Source of the DNA: an uncultured Saprospiraceae bacterium
GTDB taxonomy: Bacteria; Bacteroidota; Bacteroidia; Chitinophagales; Saprospiraceae
Assembly (NCBI GenBank): GCA_938028705.1
Contig: CALIZI010000218.1
Coordinates: forward strand, 1 to 43,516
DNA length: 43,516 nucleotides
Direction: 5' to 3'
Each line of letters starts with the position of its first letter. Within the stretch, counting starts at the first letter, position 1. This document shows positions 42,938-43,516 of the stretch, piece by piece. Under the pieces are notes generated by a model. It searched no databases. It worked only from the letters and a program-made list of their open reading frames with translations, and was not told the DNA's origin. A program made the translations under genes and the position numbers.

Positions 42938-43048
42938 CTATAGTAAATTGGTGATTTTTGCGAGGATTTGTTGGAGTTCGTCGGGCTTGTTTTGGTGTTG
43001 GCATTTTTTTAGAATATTATTTGCAAATGTTATTTTTTTTATATTCAT
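42938..43048 (-). CDS. possible 36-residue leader ORF of the bshB1 operon
   Basis: A short frame starting MNIKKITFANNILKKCQHQN, lysine- and glutamine-rich, that ends two bases before the next ATG (42936). A TATATTTG element 29 bases upstream makes it the first frame on the transcript. No homologue is known to me. Confidence 0.35.
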   Translation of the reverse strand: MNIKKITFANNILKKCQHQNKPDELQQILAKITNLL

Positions 43049-43076
43049 GATAATCGAATGATAAGTATGCTATTTG

Positions 43077-43084
43077 CAAATATA
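43077..43084 (-). promoter_or_regulatory. -7 promoter element of the bshB1 operon
   Basis: Minus-strand TATATTTG (TAnnTTTG). A TTG lies 23 bases further upstream, slightly more than usual. Confidence 0.5.
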
Positions 43085-43180
43085 AGCTAAATAAACGAAC
43101 TACCTGTCAAGGAAATAAAAAAGGGTGCAGGACAAATCTTTAATTTCAAATTGAACTGAGAGCAATTAAGCCCCTGTAAA

Positions 43181-43325
43181 GACTGCTTTAGCTGTCAAGT
43201 GAATAACAAGAGATATTACATAAGTACTTCATGTTAAATTAATTATAAAATTTAAACAAAAAATACTTGACAGCTAAACAGGCTGATAGCGAATACTGTA
43301 ATGACTGCTTTAGCTGTCAAGTGAA
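43181..43325. repeat. 23-bp direct repeats with an inverted partial copy
   Basis: GACTGCTTTAGCTGTCAAGT(GAA) occurs at 43181-43203 and 43303-43325 without change; ACTTGACAGCTAAA at 43265-43278 is an inverted partial copy. The gap 43049-43477 holds no gene. Confidence 0.75.
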
Positions 43326-43477
43326 ATGAAAAACATATTTATCAATTATTGTTTTTAAATTTATTACAAATTAAAATGGTTGCACTGAAATAAGTAAAAA
43401 AACAAATAAACTATTTTTGTGTGTATAAAATGCTTAAATTTGTGTTGACAGATGTAGTATCATAAGACGTATCATTT

Positions 43478-43516
43478 ATGTTCCATGCCAATGTAGTTAA
43501 TGAGGATGCCCTTCTA
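43478..43516 (+). CDS. possible start of a gene leaving the window
   Basis: An ATG at 43478 opens a frame of 13 codons to the window edge. Two TAnnTTTG-like elements (43412-43419 and 43435-43442) lie upstream at a suitable distance. Too short to identify. Confidence 0.25.
   Translation, partial: MFHANVVNEDALL

Overview
The window comes from a Bacteroidota chromosome, probably a Saprospiraceae-like member (inferred). It encodes a type IX secretion component (PorQ) and two proteins with type IX sorting domains. One of these combines an M43 peptidase, MAM-like, GEVED-like and Cys/Asp-rich linker modules of the kind common in Saprospiraceae. A bacillithiol gene (bshB1) is present. Promoters of the Bacteroidota form TTG-N19..21-TAnnTTTG can be read in front of many genes.

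Left chromosomal part (1-8083): the end of a transposase abuts a type IX-secreted protein gene that has lost its 5' end. Then come mtaB (tRNA thiomethylation), a two-gene ATPase plus TOPRIM/DUF4435 module resembling the PARIS anti-phage system, dapD (lysine/peptidoglycan precursor), a lipoprotein with MORN-type repeats, and porQ.

Mobile part (about 8108-24554): an integrative element sits in the 3' end of the initiator tRNA-fMet gene (24537-24609, minus strand). A perfect 92-bp direct repeat (10298-10389 and 24463-24554) marks its ends and gives a 14.2-kb element. The tyrosine integrase lies beside the intact tRNA, with five AGTGACC repeats between them. No relaxase, conjugation or capsid gene was recognised. 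The core looks like a self-contained replication and recombination set: an SF2 helicase resembling origin-binding proteins, a RecA-like ATPase, a DUF3871 protein, and a 468-residue protein with palm-polymerase-like motifs and an N-terminal winged-helix-like region. Cargo includes a UvrD-like helicase, a membrane-anchored J-domain protein, a RadC-type JAB protein and several small unknowns. A third, diverged att copy at about 9.0 kb, a scarred helicase fragment, duplicated HTH genes and a HigA antitoxin beside a frameshifted toxin show that at least one older related element lies in tandem to the left.

Right chromosomal part (24537-43516): tRNA-fMet, an RNase H with a hybrid-binding domain, peptide deformylase, ruvX, uraD, a flavin reductase-like protein, a BlaI/M56 regulatory pair with a dyad-rich operator, a TPR-like protein of unknown role, a secreted caspase-like protein and a large secreted M43 metallopeptidase. 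The last two genes share a nearly identical upstream promoter motif. Thioredoxin, topA and bshB1 with two small leader ORFs close the window. The long intergenic stretches of this part are rich in palindromes and in a dispersed structured repeat.

The strongest candidates for something little described are the polymerase-like protein and its replication module, the tandem integration history at the initiator tRNA, the helicase/J-domain/membrane cluster and the PARIS-like pair.
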